Part shown: piece by piece, positions 62,960-64,000 of the stretch
Position numbering within the stretch: the first letter of the stretch is position 1
Layout of the letters: each line of letters starts with the position of its first letter
Source of the DNA: Chrysomallon squamiferum
Taxonomy: Eukaryota; Mollusca; Gastropoda; Neomphalida; Peltospiridae
DNA: 64,000 bases
Reading direction: 5' to 3'
Assembly (NCBI GenBank): GCA_012295275.1
Contig: CM022672.1
Span: 13,126,495 to 13,190,494 of the forward strand
The notes under the pieces: generated by a model
What the model saw: only the letters and a program-made list of their open reading frames with translations
Databases searched by the model: none
What the model was told of the DNA's origin: nothing
Program-made: the position numbers and the translations under genes

Positions 62960-63830
62960 TCGTTTGCGTTTGTATGTATGCATGTCTATAGGTATGAATA
63001 TTTCTGTGTGCGTGCGTGCCTGTGTATGTAGGAACGTAAGTTTGTATGCATCTTTGAGTGTATGAATGTGTTCGTATGTATGTATATTTCTACGTGTTTA
63101 TATCTACATATATATGTGTGATTTACCTGTTTGTCTGTGTATGTATGTGTGTATGTATATATGTGTATATATTAATTTGTGTTTTGCTGGGTTTTTTATG
63201 TATTTGCATGTATATACATTCATATTTGTTTGCGTTTCTACATGTTTATGTATGTGTATATATGTGTCTCTATATATGCATGTGTGTATGTATGTTCATT
63301 ATGTCTGCTTTTGTTTGTACGTGCGTGTGTCTGGATGTATTTATATCTCTTTAGATTTGTGTAAATGCGTTTTCTGTAATGTTTGTCTGTGCGTCTTTGT
63401 ATGTGCCTGAGCTTATATTTATATACTTGCGTGTGACTGTAGCCGTGCTTATATTTGACTTCCTGTTTTTCTGCTGTTTGTTTACACGTGTGTTTCTATG
63501 TCTGTCTATGGGTGTGTGCATCTGTGTTTAAGTCAGTGCAAGTTTGTTGTACGTGTGTGTATCTACGTGTATATTTTCCATTTTTATGTTTGTTTATATG
63601 CGTGTCTGTTTTTCTTTCTACATATGTTTCTGTATGGGTGTTTATATTTGCGTAGATGCATCTTTGTTTTTACATGTGTGTGCATTCGTGTTCGTGTGTG
63701 CACATGAGTATGTGTGTGTGTGCGCATATACGGGTGCATCTACATATGCATGTAAAAGTGTATCAGTGTTCATTTTTGTTTGTGTTTCTGTAATTGTAGT
63801 TTTGTTCTTATGTGGAGGTTTGTCTGTGCA

Positions 63831-63874
<44 letters not shown>
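62960..63874. repeat. 0.9-kb degenerate TG/TATG simple-sequence domain
   Basis: GT, TGTA, TATG and TGTC variants, with almost every other base a T on this strand. It ends in a pure (GT)21 run at 63833-63874. Long open frames on the plus strand (rich in Cys, Val, Tyr, Met) are by-products of this composition. Confidence 0.85.
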
Positions 63875-63876
<2 letters not shown>

Positions 63877-64000
63877 CAGTAGAGAATGATCAGTAGTCAA
63901 TTTGCACACTTCTTATTGGTGATTCCATTCTGGTTGCTATGGCGAGTGATCCAAAGCAGAGGCTTGAGCAAGTCAGTGGTCCTTAATGTTTCCATGCTCT

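Larger units (their letters stand above)
57790..64000. other. Region upstream of the RFamide gene, no gene recognised
   Basis: Simple repeats dominate. Slightly more GC-rich unique sequence at 57.8-58.2 kb is probably upstream regulatory DNA. Open frames at 60.9-61.2, 61.7 and 63.0-63.9 kb are repeat-derived or unsupported. Confidence 0.65.

Noticed and set aside
63058-63882. Long plus-strand frames rich in Cys, Val, Tyr and Met
   Set aside because: All three frames of the TG/TATG domain stay open because stop codons are rare in that repeat.

Overview
The window is animal nuclear DNA: introns with GT/AG borders, no operons, about 70% A+T, and very many microsatellites. The best guess is a mollusc. 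Three degraded pieces resemble a tRNA-derived SINE that I recall from gastropod and bivalve sequences, the ABL and STAT proteins look invertebrate, and one gene encodes an RFamide-type peptide precursor. The species is not identifiable by eye. All exon models below were built by hand: every junction was checked for reading phase, and each complete model gives an uninterrupted reading frame.

Left third (1-12.6 kb). The last five coding exons of a STAT transcription factor lie on the plus strand (550-4594); the rest of the gene is to the left of the window. Its introns are largely made of degenerate tandem repeats. Convergent to it, on the minus strand, is a complete five-exon gene for a ZDHHC12-like palmitoyltransferase (11077 down to 7874, 292 residues). 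Between them lie a long GA microsatellite and a probable DNA-transposon remnant.

Middle (12.5-36.6 kb). A complete ABL non-receptor tyrosine kinase gene lies on the plus strand: 12 coding exons from 12771 to 35644, 1279 residues. It starts with a myristoylation-type N-terminus, followed by SH3, SH2, kinase, a long disordered tail encoded by one 2.2-kb exon, and a C-terminal F-actin-binding domain. Its first intron is 12.3 kb. ABL and ZDHHC12 are divergent, with start codons 1.7 kb apart.

Right part (36.6-64 kb). This stretch is gene-poor and dense in TTA/TAA, GA, CT and CA/GT microsatellites. Two small minus-strand genes for secreted products are not obvious from single-frame ORFs but appear when exons are joined. 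One (48848 down to 47366) encodes a 268-residue secreted protein of unknown family with only four cysteines, two at each end of the mature chain. The other (about 57750 down to 52653) encodes a 105-residue preprohormone ending in an amidation signal, predicted to give a 34-residue peptide ending in IPSLRF-amide. The surrounding 10 kb holds three perfect cyclic-AMP response elements.

No rRNA, functional tRNA, CRISPR array or intact transposase gene was seen. The most interesting items are the RFamide-type precursor, the four-cysteine secreted protein, the loss of both regulatory linker tyrosines in ABL, and the tandem repeats that copy the end of a tiny STAT exon together with its donor site.
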